A DNA stretch of 64,000 bases from Marasmius tenuissimus (taxonomy: Eukaryota > Basidiomycota > Agaricomycetes > Agaricales > Marasmiaceae): assembly GCA_029532415.1 (NCBI GenBank), contig JAQOTA010000060.1, positions 1,674,001 to 1,738,000 on the forward strand. The letters run 5' to 3'. Below the pieces are notes generated by a model, which worked only from the letters and a program-made list of their open reading frames with translations, was not told where the DNA came from and did not search any database. The position numbers and the translations under genes are program-made. Positions 29,101 to 41,685 of this stretch are shown here, piece by piece (position 1 is the stretch's first letter; each line of letters starts with the position of its first letter).

Positions 29101-29535
29101 CTGGGATGACGAGTGATGGTGATGTAGCCGAAGACAACTGGGCAGAGTTGAAGGTAAGACGAACAATTTTCGCGTTTCGATGAAATGCTCATCAGATGAT
29201 CTTCATAGCCTTACCTCGAAGCACAAACTGAAAGCATTGTCTATGCTATTCAAAGCGTGCTGTCTGGTGTTCGCAGTCCCACGCCATCCCCGACGCTGAA
29301 CGAGAATGTGACACAGATCATCACCATCGTGTCAAGCATCGTGGCCGTGTGCACGGACAACTTCCCGGCCGCAACAGCTCAACAAGGAAACGAGGTCCTT
29401 CGGGAGCTGAGCGAACACGCCAACAAGCTCAGCGAAGTGCAGGCACTTCCTGAAGTTACCAAAGAATCACGACAGATCATGGCCAAATCTAGTTTCGCAG
29501 TGGCGAACGCGATGAAAGGCCTGATGAAGCTTTGA
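26197..29535 (+). CDS. SPA2: SPA2-family polarity scaffold (polarisome component)
   Basis: Hyphal-tip scaffold that recruits formin and MAP-kinase components during polarised growth. Near the N-terminus are the two Spa2-homology (GIT/SHD) repeats, seen as RQKLTRLTIQQFHELSTDVY followed by DELIRR, and RQKLATLPTSRFEDLSSDVY followed by FELARR. Next is a disordered Arg/Ser/Asp-rich stretch with near-tandem GRRSEDxY units. A coiled coil follows (RDYELKIATMQTQITTLQRD, then EELEELRETRQLEKERE and later segments). A C-terminal helical domain (DKLEDQLPVSPDGGVLDVHV ... FAVANAMKGLMKL) ends at 29535. The ATG at 26197 starts MKRSQSRAPSPTPT; the first three exons are short. Complete and intact as far as can be read. 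Confidence 0.92.
27025..27175 (+). repeat. Degenerate tandem repeat inside SPA2 (GRRSEDxY units)
   Basis: Within the SPA2 coding sequence about four to five copies of an 11-13 codon unit follow each other: RRPSEVDYPG, RRSEDNYPG, RRSEDSYAG, RRSEENNYRG and RVSEDKYRG. The units keep the frame and vary at the middle positions. They would give repeated basic-Ser-acidic-Tyr motifs, possible phosphorylation sites. Confidence 0.7.
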
Positions 29536-30059
29536 ATATTCTGCTTTAGACGGTTCCCATGCATTGTGGTACTTCGTTCCTCCATCTTTCCTTCTACTTA
29601 CTCATACATTCATCTGTTCATCTTTCTGGTTTGACGCATGCCTCGGATTATAGTACATTACCCATTCGCAGCAAGACATTCTGCATGTTACCCTTTTCGT
29701 TGAATGCCTAGGGCAATTCACTAATACATACCATGTGCTGTTATTGGCCGGAACAAGGATAGTTAAACTTGTTTGACAGTCAGTGAGATTCAATGGAGGG
29801 TGATCCCCAGAAACCTTCGTAGTACATACATATCTGGTACATGTTCGGCAGGACAATAAGAATAAAAGAAAAACACTGAGTGACGCAAAAGTATACAATG
29901 TGCGACGAAGAGAAGCAGATAAAAGGCAGTGAAAGCGGATAACAATGCAAAGGGCTCGACAGCATACAAAACCGAAAGAAGTGATATGATACAACATCCT
30001 GTAAACCTTACAGATAAATGCAAGTAAAACAGAAAGCGGAAACTTGTCCTAGGTGAGTG
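29536..30059. other. Convergent intergenic region SPA2 / ankyrin gene
   Basis: About 520 nt between two gene 3' ends, T-rich on the SPA2 side. It should hold both 3' UTRs and polyadenylation signals. Open frames on the minus strand here are hydrophobic and low in complexity, unlike a gene. Confidence 0.55.
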
Positions 30060-33000
30060 TCATCTACCCTTGAGAGTTTGAACGAGAGATCGGAGACCAC
30101 CGAAACGTTTCGGTGGAGTGGGCGCGTTGGGAGTAATTCCCATTCTGGTAAGTTTCGTTGCGCTGGCAAGGTCGCGCTCTCGTCTACTCTTGGAAGACGA
30201 GTGAGGAGCTGTGGCAACGCGATAAAGTGATGGGCCGAGCTCAGTGTCGGTATCCAGGCCCTCCAGCGAGCTCATGCGACTGAGGTTACTATCCAAATCT
30301 GTGAGATCAGGGGTGAGGGAGCGGGGCTTGGCGCTGCCAGTGACAGACACGTCTGGGATGGGGGACATTTCGACTACTGATGTGGAATGGGATAATTGAT
30401 GACCGGGTCGCAGTCGGTCGGGCTTGTGGCTGATGAGGGAACTACTGAGACTAGCATTAGCTACGAGAAAAGAAATAGTTAACGTGGAGTGCACAGTAAT
30501 CAAGTCGCAAGAACTCACGAGTGGTGGGAGACGACGTTCCGCTGCTAGTATGGGGTCTCTTGGGCTCCTTTTTTCGAGGGCTCGACCCTGTGTTGAGACT
30601 GGATTGACGAAGGACACCAGCACCGTTGGTGCTGGTTACGGTGTCCAAGCTGTCCCGCATCAATCTCTCCCCTTTCGGAGGAGACCCAGGCGTCTTCAAC
30701 GCCGTCTCCTCAGCGTGTTTCTGCTCCCTCAGCTTCCTTTCCAATTCCAAACTCTCGCCCAACGCGGCTAATCTTGCGCTCAGCGGCACTTGGTCGGAGC
30801 CACCTACATCCAAGAGGTCGTCGTTGTGAGATAGGATGGCCGCCTTTTTCTGTTGAACCATTTGTTCCGCCCTGGCATGGGAAGCCGCAAGACTCATGTT
30901 GATGCCTAGAGGAGAGCGAGAGCGCCGTTCGTTCAAATTGACAACTCCGGGATTCGAATAGGTGTCCACAGGAGAATCTTGTGAGAATTTGTAAGTCGGG
31001 GATGTGGGAGACTCCAAATCCAGGAAGGATGACCCCTCGGGAGACCGCAAAGGCGTGGTGATTGTGTTACTTCCACCGCTAGCACTAGTAGTGCCGCTTG
31101 CACTGAGAGCGGGATTCAGGCTATCAGTGGTGCTAGTGCTGCTGACGGAATCTCCTCTACCACGTCCATCATGGGGTATTGTAAGGAGCCGAGAGCTTGT
31201 GTTGGCACCTTCAACGTCATCTGATATCGGTGGTGGTTGGTTGATGCTGAACGGAAACTCAGAGTTAAGGGTGTTCGTGGCGTTCAATTCCTCGTCCGCG
31301 ACGGAAAACTCTGGTGATAAGGACGAGTCAGAGGAACCGAAGGATAAACCCCGATTTCTCATTTGTGCGTCAGACACACCGTCGAATGGATGTCGGTCAA
31401 TAGGTTGGCCATAATATGAATCGTCGAACTCGTCGTTGTCCTCAGATGTTCTACCGCCACCTGGACTGGTGTCAAAGTCGTGCACCGTAGCAGGGGCAGA
31501 ATCGGGTATCCGAGTAGCGGTCACTGGAGTCGTCGGTTCCCTCGCGGGGCTTCCTGATCGAGCTTGTCTGCACGGGGAAGTCTCTACAACTCTCCTGAGT
31601 GAGCTAGCACTAGTACACCCTCTTAAGGGAGGGTTCCCACTTTCCCTATCTCTCCTCGAAGACGTGGACGAGGAGGAGTCGAACCTTAACGCTCGTAGGA
31701 CACTTGTTTGCCCAGTGGATGAGGTTCTATGATGTCCCCTCAATATCCCCGGTCTAGAACTGGAGGAACCTTTGCTGTTGGAGGAATCGGGCAATATCAC
31801 CTCGTCGTCGAAAACCTGGATATTCCTGTTACTGGCACCCGAGCCCGAGCGATCTCTAACGTGTCCCGGCCGCATGCGATGCATCGCTATTCGATTGAGA
31901 GGACTGCTGGATACGGAACCGCCACCATCTTCGTTGCCATCAAACATAATCCCTAAACCTAAGGTACTCCCGTTGGATCCCGAACGACCCCGGCTCTGAG
32001 TTTGATACTGTTGAGCGGCGAGGGCATTGTGAAGGTCGACGGCAAGTGGAGCTTGGTAACGCGGTGGAGAGTACGGATGAGGGGAGGACTTGTTGTTCTG
32101 AGGAGAAGCCTGCGTCAAGGAAGAGGACGAGACGGAGGGTGAGTGTTGACGGATAGAGTTGTCACCGCTGCCAAATCGGTATCCCGCTCGGGGAAGAGGT
32201 CCGGGAGGTGTTCTTGATTCTAATGCAGATATTTGCTTTGGTGACCCGGACAGGGAGGACACGTTCCACGAAGGGGAGCCTTGGCTGGATGGGATGCTGA
32301 TCGGTATGGACGAGGAACCAGAAACCTGGTTGGAGGGTGTCCTTTCGAGAGGGACACCATTACTGTCACTCCCTTTCTTGAAGAGGTTCAGCAGTGATAA
32401 TTTCGTCCCCAGCTTTCTGGTTGGAGTCTTGGCGGTATTGGCGTCAACGTCAGGTTCAGCCCCATTCCCGGCAGAACGAGGCCGCCTTGGACTCCTCGGG
32501 GCTTTGGCAAGATGGGCGGACTTGTAGTTGCGGAGTGAATGATCATGCGGTGAAGAGGTGGGGGGATTAGGATTGAGAACTTGGGGTAGGGAAGGCCGCC
32601 GTCTGTTGGGGTCGAAATCGTCGGGCAACTGACCTTCCTCTGATTGTGAAGGCGACCTATCTCTCCTTGTTCTTGTCGGTGAGGTTGGGGGTGTGAGCAA
32701 GGGATACCGATTCACGGACGATGAGGAACCTGGTAGACTCTTCTGTGGGGCGACCAATCCTCCCGACGGCTTGAGCCTATTGAGTGCAGTGTCAATCGAC
32801 CGCTTCACTTGTATACGTTTGCGGGTCGAGCCTGATACATCCTCCTCGTTCCCAAACCATATATCACCGACGCCAGAAACGCTCTGACCAAACTCATCTC
32901 CCCCAGCCCCCCTTTCGCGCAAGTCACGATCTTTATTCTCGATCCACTCGCGCAGAAGCTGAGCGCATTCGACCCATCCATGCTGCTCTGCCAAAACAGC

Positions 33001-33618
33001 AGGTGTAACACCGTGCTTATCATGAATATCTGGGTGAGCCCCGCGAAGGAGGAGTGTCATCATGACGTTCTTATTCCCGTTGGCGGCAGCGAAGTGTAGA
33101 GGTGTTGAGCCAGTGGTGCCAACTATGGGTGCTGAGCTGTCCTTGTTCTTTTCATTTGAGTAACGCCGTGGTAATCTTCAAGAAAATCGGTCAAAGAGAG
33201 GTGAAGAATGGAATAATGTTGATTGACGAGCGAACAGACAAAAAAAAGAGTAAGCCAAAGTCGAGATAAGAAACCGGAGATCGTGAGAGCGCACCTTGGA
33301 GCATTGACATCTGCCCCATGGTCGATGAGGACTTTGACGACCTGCTCATGGCCACCCGCACAAGCAGCGTGAAGCGGAAGCACGCCATCGATCACAGAGT
33401 TTATTGGCTGCCCACGACCAAGAGCATACTCGACAAGGCCTTGGTTTCCCGATGCTGCGGCAGAATGGAGCTCAAAGTTGGCGACTAGATGGTTTTTGAC
33501 CGAAGAAAACGACACAATGGTCAGTGTGGGGAAAGAAAGAGAGGGTATATGGCGCGTAGAACGTACACTCTGTAACCACATCGTGCCCCCGTTGGCTGGG
33601 ATTGGCCCTCACAGGCAT
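30060..33618 (-). CDS. Ankyrin-repeat protein with long disordered C-terminal region
   Basis: The first ~190 residues carry about four ankyrin repeats: ANFELHSAAASGNQGLVEYA, VLPLHAACAGGHEQVVKVLI followed by DHGADVNAP, STPLHFAAANGNKNVMMTLL followed by RGAHPDIHD, and VTPAVLAEQHGWVECAQLLR. More than 900 residues rich in Ser, Pro and Arg follow, with little order and no known domain. The start at 33618 gives MPVRANPSQRGHDVVTE and joins through a GTACGT donor to FANFELHSA. The last intron joins SPTTR to NASLSSSLIS, and the protein ends LVQTLKGR. Ankyrin repeats imply protein binding. The tail holds many possible phosphorylation sites. No orthologue of known function is recognised; it converges on SPA2. 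Confidence 0.85.
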
Positions 33619-35557
33619 AACGGGTGAGCCGACGGCTGATGATGGTGGTTGCGGTTCAAAGGATAACTCTTCTTATTGTTCAATGTGCGGGACTGTTTCA
33701 ACCTTGTTTAGCCAGAACGGGGTAACCAGGATAAATGATAAGGATATGGGGGGGATTCGTGAGTTCCCAAGGAATGGAAGACGTCGGCCACAGCGACGAG
33801 AGGACCGTGGTGGACGTTATGGACGATGAGGGATGGAAAGTAAACAAGAGACCAGGGGCCCATAAGGTCGATTTCTCATCTCCGCGAATCTCGCCTGCTG
33901 GCAGCCATGTGACTATGTAACGAGTATGTGACACAGGCCTGCAAGGGCCTACACAAGCCAAAGCGTGACATCCATCTCTCAGCATCTCTCGAACAACCAT
34001 CTCCAATCTCCAGTTCCGAGTGTTCGTCTCCAAGTAACGGTATCAGAAAACTGATAGCAATGCTTTACTCTGCTCGAATCATCACCTTTCTCTTGCGCCA
34101 GGGCTACGCCAACTGATCAACAAGTTTCTGCATACACAGCGTCCAGTATAGCTTGCGTTCATGCTCTTTTATGGAAATTTTTCTGATATTCGTGACATAT
34201 GTTTCCCGCATCGCTCATGCAAGATCATTTCAAATGGTCAAAGACTTCCATCAATCAATTTCAGTGTAGGTGCACCTGTCGAGCCTCGAATCAACATCTC
34301 TCGTCGTCAATCTTCGGACTGCCCAACATGTCTTTCAATTCACAAGAGCGCCACAGTTGCCCTCAGTGGCGGACAAATCTAGGATTTGTCTCCACCGTAT
34401 CGGACGGGAGTTTGATTCTGTCGCCCGGTTTCCAAGTAGCTAGCGTGCAATCACCTCCAGCGGTCTTGGGTCATGTTCGACAGGACGGTATCAAACGCAA
34501 AGGATTATCAGGCACTTCCGACTAATTCGTCACGTTCCAACATCTATCCTCCCGCACCTTCAGCTCTTGCATGTAGGTATCTTCTGACGGGGTACCACGT
34601 CATCGCCATTGGCACGTTCGTGAATCACTGGGCCTCGAGGAAACGGTATCTTGACTTCTCTCACCCCGCCCAGACTGACCTTTTCAGAGGAAACGAGGTC
34701 GTAACAAAGGCTTGAATCACACCATCGAGCGTCTGTTGTGATTGAATACTGGCGTCTGGCGCTGTCCGAAGTGGGCCCAATGTCTTGGGCTTGGTACGCG
34801 GTTTGAAAAGCTGTTGAATGGCGTTCCCTACAGAAAACCTTACCCGAAGTACTAGCGGGAGTTGAGCGGGAGGTGCTACCCAGCTAGCCTCTAGCACGTA
34901 TATATGTATTAGCACTTTCCATCGTGAAAGGTTGACAACAGCGAATGAGCCGGACTGACGTATTTGGGCAGCAGGAGACTTTGTGAGATGGGGCGGGTTC
35001 TCAGAAATTCTTTACGCCTTTTGGCTCTCACATATTCAACCTCTCAACATCAATAGGCTGAATCTACTGACATCGCATCCTCCGATCAACGGGTAGATAC
35101 GAATATCAATGTCCCTGTACATCGGAGCGCCACCCTTGGTGATGTCGGTGCACAATGGGCGGTCTAGCGTCCTCAGACGACGCCAAAGCGCTATAAGTCT
35201 AGGGCCAAGTTCGGAGGATGTATCAGAAACAGATCGTATCACTCGCCAGTCTGTTGTCGTTCGACACCATATATGATCACAGGCATCGCAACGAAGTGAG
35301 AGATTGCCGCACGTACACGCGGACTCAAATTAGACATGCCCTGGGAATACATTCATGAGAGGAGAGGAAAATTTATGGCTACAAAGGGTCGGAGGCGAAA
35401 CAAAGGAGCAATACTGACGTAGCTATGGTTATTTAGTGGAGAGTATGATACCTGTATCCGTGTGGTACTATATGCGAGTCAAGAATGGAAAGACCGAAAA
35501 GATGAAGCAACGTTGAACGACGGTAAAGGATGTACCGAGACAAGAGTGTCGAGGATC
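33619..35557. other. Gene-poor stretch of 1.9 kb
   Basis: No convincing gene. Several short plus-strand frames exist (for example 34199-34525 and 34473-34715), but they lack recognisable domains and a consistent exon chain. The first few hundred bases would contain the ankyrin gene promoter. Decayed mobile DNA or a non-coding RNA cannot be excluded. Confidence 0.5.
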
Positions 35558-38116
35558 TCAGGATCGATTCAATCGAAACGGATCTGCTGAGTCGTGGTAA
35601 TTGTCCCGGGAATGCGACTGTGGATACATGTCGACGGTGGGTGTGGTGATCGTATTCAAACCCTGATACCAGGAGTCATACTTGAGGTTGGACGTCCCTG
35701 CGATCCATCCCTCGTGTCCAGAGTCGGCGACGAACATGCTGCTGGGTAGATGGTGGCTAGGGCCGGGCGGAGATTGAGACGGAGAAGGTGCTCTCGAAGA
35801 GAGGGTAGAAGTTTCGGTTCCGCTAACCCTGGCTCCGGGAATCTCTCGCAACAGTGCATCCAATACCGTGGATATGGTATGAGCGATCTCGCCACAAGTG
35901 CCCTCTGCGGTATGGGCTAGGGACGTGAATAGCTGAATAGACCGGCTTATGACAGTCTCCATATCATGGAAGGAGCCGTGCGTAGGTTGTCGTGTCATCA
36001 ATGACACCAGACCGATAACAGCTTCGAACAGGGCCACCGTTCCTATGAAGTCCCAGGAAAAATGGGCCTGGTCGTCGGTCTGGGAACGACCGTGGAGCTC
36101 GTAGGTTTCGCATTGAAGACGGAGGATATCCAGACAAGCGGACAGGCACGCCGCACGACTCTGTTTCCGAGAGACGTACGACGTGAAGTATGATGGCTCC
36201 TTGTCCCCAGTGAGGTATCCGAGGTGTAGTTTCATCTTGCAATAGAGATACCAGATCGACAATGTATACCATTGGCGAAAATTGAGAGTAGAAGCGATGG
36301 AGGTAGTGTTGAGGTCGAGATTTTCGCCTGTTCGAATCCGGTACTCGTACGGAAGCTGTGCCCTCCACTGCTGCAGACCCTCGTCCAGGTCATAGACGAG
36401 TTTCGATGATGGTCTCCCCACACCCGCGCACTGTAATATTACAACATCAACGAAACACAGCGGGAAATAATCTCGTCAGAGGACCCTTACCTTCACGTTC
36501 GTTTCTCCTGAAATTTGGGCAAGTTTTATGACGGCAGACTGGTAGATACTAAAAAAGTTAGAGGCCCCATCTGGATGGCTCAGCATCGACGAGATAAACG
36601 TGGGTACTTCAGTGCCAACCATCTGTGGACGTCCAAGCACCATAGAATACATCCTTTGATCGCAATAAACGTCAAATAAGCGATTCATTCCAGACGCGAG
36701 CTTTTTATAGCCAAAAAACTCAATACTCACTTGTCCGAAGTTGACAAATTGCACCATGCTAGTTTCCAGAGACATTTTTCCTCTTCTGACATCCCATGCC
36801 ATCCCTGTCGGTCTGGGTCAAGGTGGATCTCCATGGCTTGAGCGTTCCGAACCCAAGTGCCCAGAAGCTTCCAGGACTCTCCTATGTGACCTTCCTTGGC
36901 CTGATAAGCGCAAAGCAAAGGGACAGCGAGGCACCCAAGGACGCCTCCGTTCATGGCCGAAGATGTGGGCGGTTTCCCATGGAACGACTCCTCTGCAATG
37001 CGTAAGGCGGCTTTCGCATATGAAAAATACTGCGAAGAACTCTCCAGCCCTGCGTTCTTTAACTGCGGATCTAGGCGAGGGGTACAGGCAACGATGGAGA
37101 AGAGAAGGGAGAGCCAGCAAGCGTTAATCCTTGCGCCCGGATAACGGAGAGTATTCCACATCTTCAGAACGGCAGTGGTGAGCCAGTGTTCTGGAAGCCC
37201 AAATTTCCAGTTGACCTCGGCAAAATAGTTGTTGAAAATGGCCGATAGAGCAGCCGCCGTGGGTATTCTCTCTGCAAGCTGCTCGATGGAGGCAGTCGGA
37301 GGATACACGGGGAGGTCGGAGGTGTCCGTAAGAGCGCTGATGTCCGTTAAACACGATTGAAGATTTTTTGGTGTCGACGATCCATCAGTCAAGATCTATG
37401 GGTAATGTAGTCAGTCGGTGCTTGCGTGCTGGGAGACCAGGCTATCCCACCGCGCGTAACAAATCCCAGGATCCCCTGCATCCCAGGTACTCCCCCCGAA
37501 GGCCGGCGGTGAGCTGCATAAGTTTGCAGGCAAGCTCGAAAGTCCCTTGACTTAATACGATTGAAGGTTGGTCTTCTGAGTCGTCCTGAAGCCCTGAAGG
37601 CTCTGGGGACGAGTATGGGGAGGATTCACCTATTAGTGACGGACCGGGGGCAGGAGATACGTCCCCTGTGTAGACTGGAGAATGGCCGCTTGTGCTTCCG
37701 ATTGAGGATGGCGGTCGAAAATGGGAGGGGTCCGCCAAGTCGACGTTGGCTTTTTGTTGTTCGAGAGTCCGCTCGAGCATGGCAATCCTTTCGGATAACT
37801 CTCTAACCTTTGCCTCGTTGTCCACTGTCGATCTTGTGCCAGCATGATCGGGGGGACGGGCGGGAGCAGGGCGAGCGACTGGGACCGACTCCCAGCGGCA
37901 TAGGTGGGATACACCTCGTTGAGTACAAAGCCCACAAGGATAATTTCTATCACAGCGCTGTCAAATAGGAAAGGATCACTGTTTAGCGTGGACGAGGATC
38001 AGAGAGTGGCATGATCAACATGCCTGACGCCGTTTTGTACATTCGACGCAACTGAGCCGTAGCCTGCGACGAGTCTTTTTCTCTTTGGTGGCTTCTGGCT
38101 CTGGCGTGCTGGTCAT
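35558..38116 (-). CDS. Zn2Cys6 fungal-specific transcription factor
   Basis: Nuclear DNA-binding regulator. The zinc cluster is complete after splicing: LSCVECTKRRQ joined to RCDRNYPCGLCTQRGVSHLC, with the six cysteines spaced C-x2-C-x6-C-x5-C-x2-C-x6-C. The intron that splits it (37958-38023) has a GC donor. A short coiled coil follows (KVRELSERIAMLERTLEQQK). The middle-homology fungal_trans domain is visible in WKFGLPEHWLTTAVLKMWNT, LGCLAVPLLCAYQAKEGHIG, GTWVRNAQAMEIHLDPDRQG and LDVYCDQRMYSMVLGRP-like segments. The tail is Ser/Pro-rich. The ATG at 38114-38116 gives MTSTPEPEATKEKKTRRR directly before the cluster. The target pathway is unknown; neighbours do not form an obvious cluster. Confidence 0.9.
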
Positions 38117-38352
38117 TAGTCGTGAGGGCGGGGAATGGACGATGTTAGCCCCAGTCCAACACGTCCCTTTTAAATTGACCGTCAAAATCTGAATGAACTA
38201 AATTTTTAGTCGCCGATGCAGTTTTGCATAATCATGACAAAGATCGGCCACTTTTAGATTTGGGTATGGGAAAGCAAGATGCATGATGAAAACATTGCAG
38301 AATAGGATAGAGTATTGTAAACATAACGTACAATCTATACATCGCCACATGA

Positions 38353-39559
38353 CTAGACACCTAAAACTCGTTTCCCCCCTTGCCACACAGCGTAACTGAC
38401 GGCAGTCATCGGTATGACCTTGAGATACCCGATGCTGAGCCCGACGTAGAAGCCCCTCAAACCGTTGGCCCGCCAGATTTCCCGCGCCGTTTCTCCCCAT
38501 CTCAACCACCTATCGGGGCGGTTGATTCCGCCCACTTGCATCCGTCGTCGTATGACTTCAAACGGATAAGAAGCTGTCTGTGCCATAGCTCCCGAAACGG
38601 CGCCTATGACGAGATCTGCAATCGGAGTAGGCCTCTTGTTTACCGACTTGGAAGGTGGGATGAAACGGGCGCGGAGATACCCCCAACTCAGAAACGACAC
38701 GCCAGCATATGGCACCATCCCAACCATCGTGGCGGTGAATCCACGATAGAATTTGAGTATTGGGAAGCGCCTGAATATGTGGTTACTCGCCACTGCCTCC
38801 TGAGTTTGAGGCACGGGGGACTGCTCATGATATATTTGATGAAACGACTGAAGGAGAGATGTCCGTCCCGATCGATCCAAAGATTTGGTGTGGAAGGCGA
38901 GCCGTACGCGAAAAACTTCTAGTGGGTATGTAAAAAACACGGAGGTCATACCTGCGCGGAAGAGCGGGTTTTGAAAGTCAGCGATAGTGGACCGGGTTTA
39001 TCATTGAAACCTGACCAGAAATGGCTCCTGCGCAGAACCGCCGGAGATTGGTTTCCTGTTGTTTCGTGGGCATCAATAGCTAGAGGACAAACAGCATGTC
39101 AGATTCGAGCAATGTGGGTGTAACAGAGCGATCATACGTTATGCATTTGATCGTAAGCCATGAATTTAATGGCAGCGTAGGGAAACACTCGTAGCAGTGT
39201 GATTGAATGTCCTTGTAATAATCCGCGCGTACCCGAAGACTTGTATATCTCGTTTCCAGCACGGAATGCTCCGCTCCATGAGCCTGGAAAGAACGCCACT
39301 TTGAATCGGTCTCTAGAGCGAAATGAAGCACACGCACCAGCATACTTCTGAAAATCGGGATTTGACGCTTGAAATAAGATCTTGACCCTATCTAACGGTG
39401 CTACCACTGTCTTTGCCTATCCGAGGATTTATCAGTGTCTAAACAATCAAAAGGTTATTCGGAGCGTACCACACAACCAGCAGTCCCTCCTGCCAGCCCT
39501 GAACGAATAATGTATTGTAGACTCTGTTTGTCCTGCCTTGAGGAGACATCCGAGCTCAT
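38353..39559 (-). CDS. LEU5: Mitochondrial carrier, LEU5-like (coenzyme A transport)
   Basis: Inner-membrane carrier with the usual three repeats. Signature motifs are [10 protein letters not shown] (repeat 1), [13 protein letters not shown] (repeat 2) and [14 protein letters not shown] (repeat 3), each starting the odd-numbered helix. Other landmarks are [40 protein letters not shown] followed by [26 protein letters not shown] and [20 protein letters not shown] followed by AVSYAVW. The pattern fits the Leu5/SLC25A42/SLC25A16 group, which supplies CoA to the matrix. A GTACGC donor joins GTAGCV to AKTVVAPLD. The ATG at 39557-39559 gives [13 protein letters not shown]. The subgroup call is less secure than the carrier call. 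It faces HOP2 across 390 nt. Confidence 0.85.
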
Positions 39560-39949
39560 TTGCAGCTGTGCCTGCCCTCCGCAAACAAGATGGCCAAAAA
39601 CTTTGTTCTCTTTGAGTTCTCTGTTTGGAGAAATAAGACCTTCAAGAAAGTTATATCTTCAAGAACGGCATTGAAGATGTGGTTCAGGAGAAGGAGTTGC
39701 ACTGGGAATTGGAAGAGCCGTCCGTCGTCATCAGGCTGAGTGAGCTCCGGCTGCTCATCGGCTCTCGGAACCCCGAACCGTTACCGAGTCCCGGATCCCC
39801 ACGGGGGGTAGAATGGTCATGTGACGCCACCACACGTGCACCGTGCGCTCGCCGCTCCGTTGACGTTGGCGCGAAAAAGTCGCGGAATTCTTCGACGCGA
39901 CGCCCATCTCCAGGGTTCCTTGCATTAATTACCCCATTCTCTCTCGAAA
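39560..39949. promoter_or_regulatory. Divergent promoter region, LEU5-like / HOP2
   Basis: 390 nt between divergent start codons, so it contains both promoters. The GC-rich stretch near 39780-39900 contains several CG-rich 6-mers. No specific element is assigned. Confidence 0.4.
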
Positions 39950-41014
39950 ATGGCGACTAAACAGAAAACGGATGTCAAAGTGCTTAAGGGGCAAGAGGGT
40001 GAGTCCATTTACCTCCTGCAAGCGGCATTACGATTGACTCATTGAAATATTTCTTTAAATCCGCGTAGCGGAGGACAAAGTACTGGAATACGTCAAGATG
40101 GTGCGCTCCTCCACTATTTAACGCCGCCGAGAACGATATGTCTGAAACTCGAGAGAGATGAACCGCCCGTACGGCGCTGTGGATGTGTCTGCCAATCTAA
40201 AAGGGGTGGTCCCGAAAGCAGCGACTCAAAAAATATTGGTGGCGCTTGCGGAGAAGGGTGAACTCGTTCAGAAGACATATGGTACGCCTGATCTCGTCAT
40301 ACTTGCCGTTCTGCTACACGTTCATGACTCTGGCACAGGGAAAACGACCTTTTTTGTAGCGAATCAATCGAAAATTGAGACTCTTCCTGCTGAACAAATA
40401 GCGATAGTCGAAGCGGAACACAAGAAGATCGATGAGGGAAATAAACATCTTGTGACCCAATCGAAAGCTTTAGGAGGAGGTACCACGGCCCATTTCGATC
40501 CAGCAAGCCTTTTTCTGACTCAAAACAACTAGAATTGGCAAAGTTGAAGAACACGCCATCCGATACCGAACTAGGTAACCAGATAACCCAAACACGCGAT
40601 GCTGTGAGTTGCTTCTGGCCCCGGTCTACTCTGGGAGCTCATTGGACTATACCAGATTGACAAACGGCTAGCATTGCTAAAGCCACTGCGCTCGGGTGCA
40701 CAACTTATATCGGCGGAAAGCCTTGCGCAAGTAGATGCCGACTGGGCCAAATGGAGGGCTGAATGGGTTCGAAGAAAGAAGATCTTCATGTCGTGCGTCT
40801 GTCCTCCGAGTCCCCCAATTCTGCATTCGCCCAACCGCTGCCTGCTTACCTTCGCTGTCCCAGCTTTTGGCAGCTTGTCACCGACTCTCTTTCTCCGCAA
40901 GATGCAGAGAGACTTTCCGAAGATCTAGGGATTGAATTTGACACAACCGAACATGTTTCCGTCGAACACGGCCCACTCTGTGCAAATCCTCACCCGCCGA
41001 AGAGAAAACGTTAG
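39950..41014 (+). CDS. HOP2: Homologous-pairing protein 2 (meiotic recombination factor)
   Basis: Partner of Mnd1 that stimulates Dmc1/Rad51 strand exchange in meiosis. The protein starts MATKQKTDVKVLKGQEAEDK and continues LEYVKMMNRPYGAVDVSANL, the winged-helix DNA-binding domain (TBPIP family), with ATQKILVALAEKGELVQKTY then GKTTFFVANQ. A central coiled coil follows (LPAEQIAIVEAEHKKIDEGN). The C-terminal helical part includes KRLALLKPLRSGAQLISAES and DWAKWRAEWVRRKKIFMSFW, ending HPPKRKR before a TAG at 41012-41014. About six short introns are required; a very short second exon carries EYVKM. Length and order fit the family. Confidence 0.91.
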
Positions 41015-41685
41015 GCGTCGACGCTCGGGGGTCTCGGAATCTCTACCATCATCCCCCCATCACGCCTCCATCACTCCATACCTTGATCTTTGCTGTTTTC
41101 TGACCTTTCCGCTTTGCTCTGCTCATGATGTGCTTTGTTTGTGTGCTCTGTTGTGAACCTGTACGATTTTACGGATTATATTCTGATGCGTGTACTGTAT
41201 ATTACGCCGCTGTCGTACCGGCATTCATACTGTCTAATGTTTTTGTCCAGTCACCATACCACCAGACGTGGAGATCCCTTTCATGCTGTGTGATTAGGTT
41301 GAAACTTAACCAGCCCAGACCGGACCTGTCACAGCCCGAGGGTTCCCTGTCAGGTATGGTTCGAGTGACGTACATAACTAGCCTTCAGGGTCCTGCACCC
41401 CAATCCTTCCCTGTATATATATCGTTCTCCCTTCGCACTCAGGTCAGCTAAATCTTCGGGGGGTTCAGAGATTACATTCGTGCCAAGACAAGTACATCAT
41501 TTATTCACTACTGGTACATATCGTAGTAGATTCGGGTACTTTGGTAAGATCGAAATATATACGGAGAGTGATGCGCAAGGGTAACAAGAAGGTAGCAGTA
41601 CGAAGTCCGGGGGTGCGTGGAGGGGTATCTGAGCTGCACCCTGGGCTCTAGGCTGCGTCCGCCGCCAGTGCTGCTGCTATCTCGA
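41015..41685. other. Convergent intergenic region downstream of HOP2
   Basis: About 670 nt between the HOP2 stop and the stop of the next minus-strand gene. It would hold both 3' UTRs. No gene is supported. Confidence 0.5.

Noticed and set aside
31004..31414. Plus-strand frames antisense to the ankyrin protein
   Set aside because: They mirror the Ser/Pro-rich coding exon on the other strand and lack any recognisable motif.
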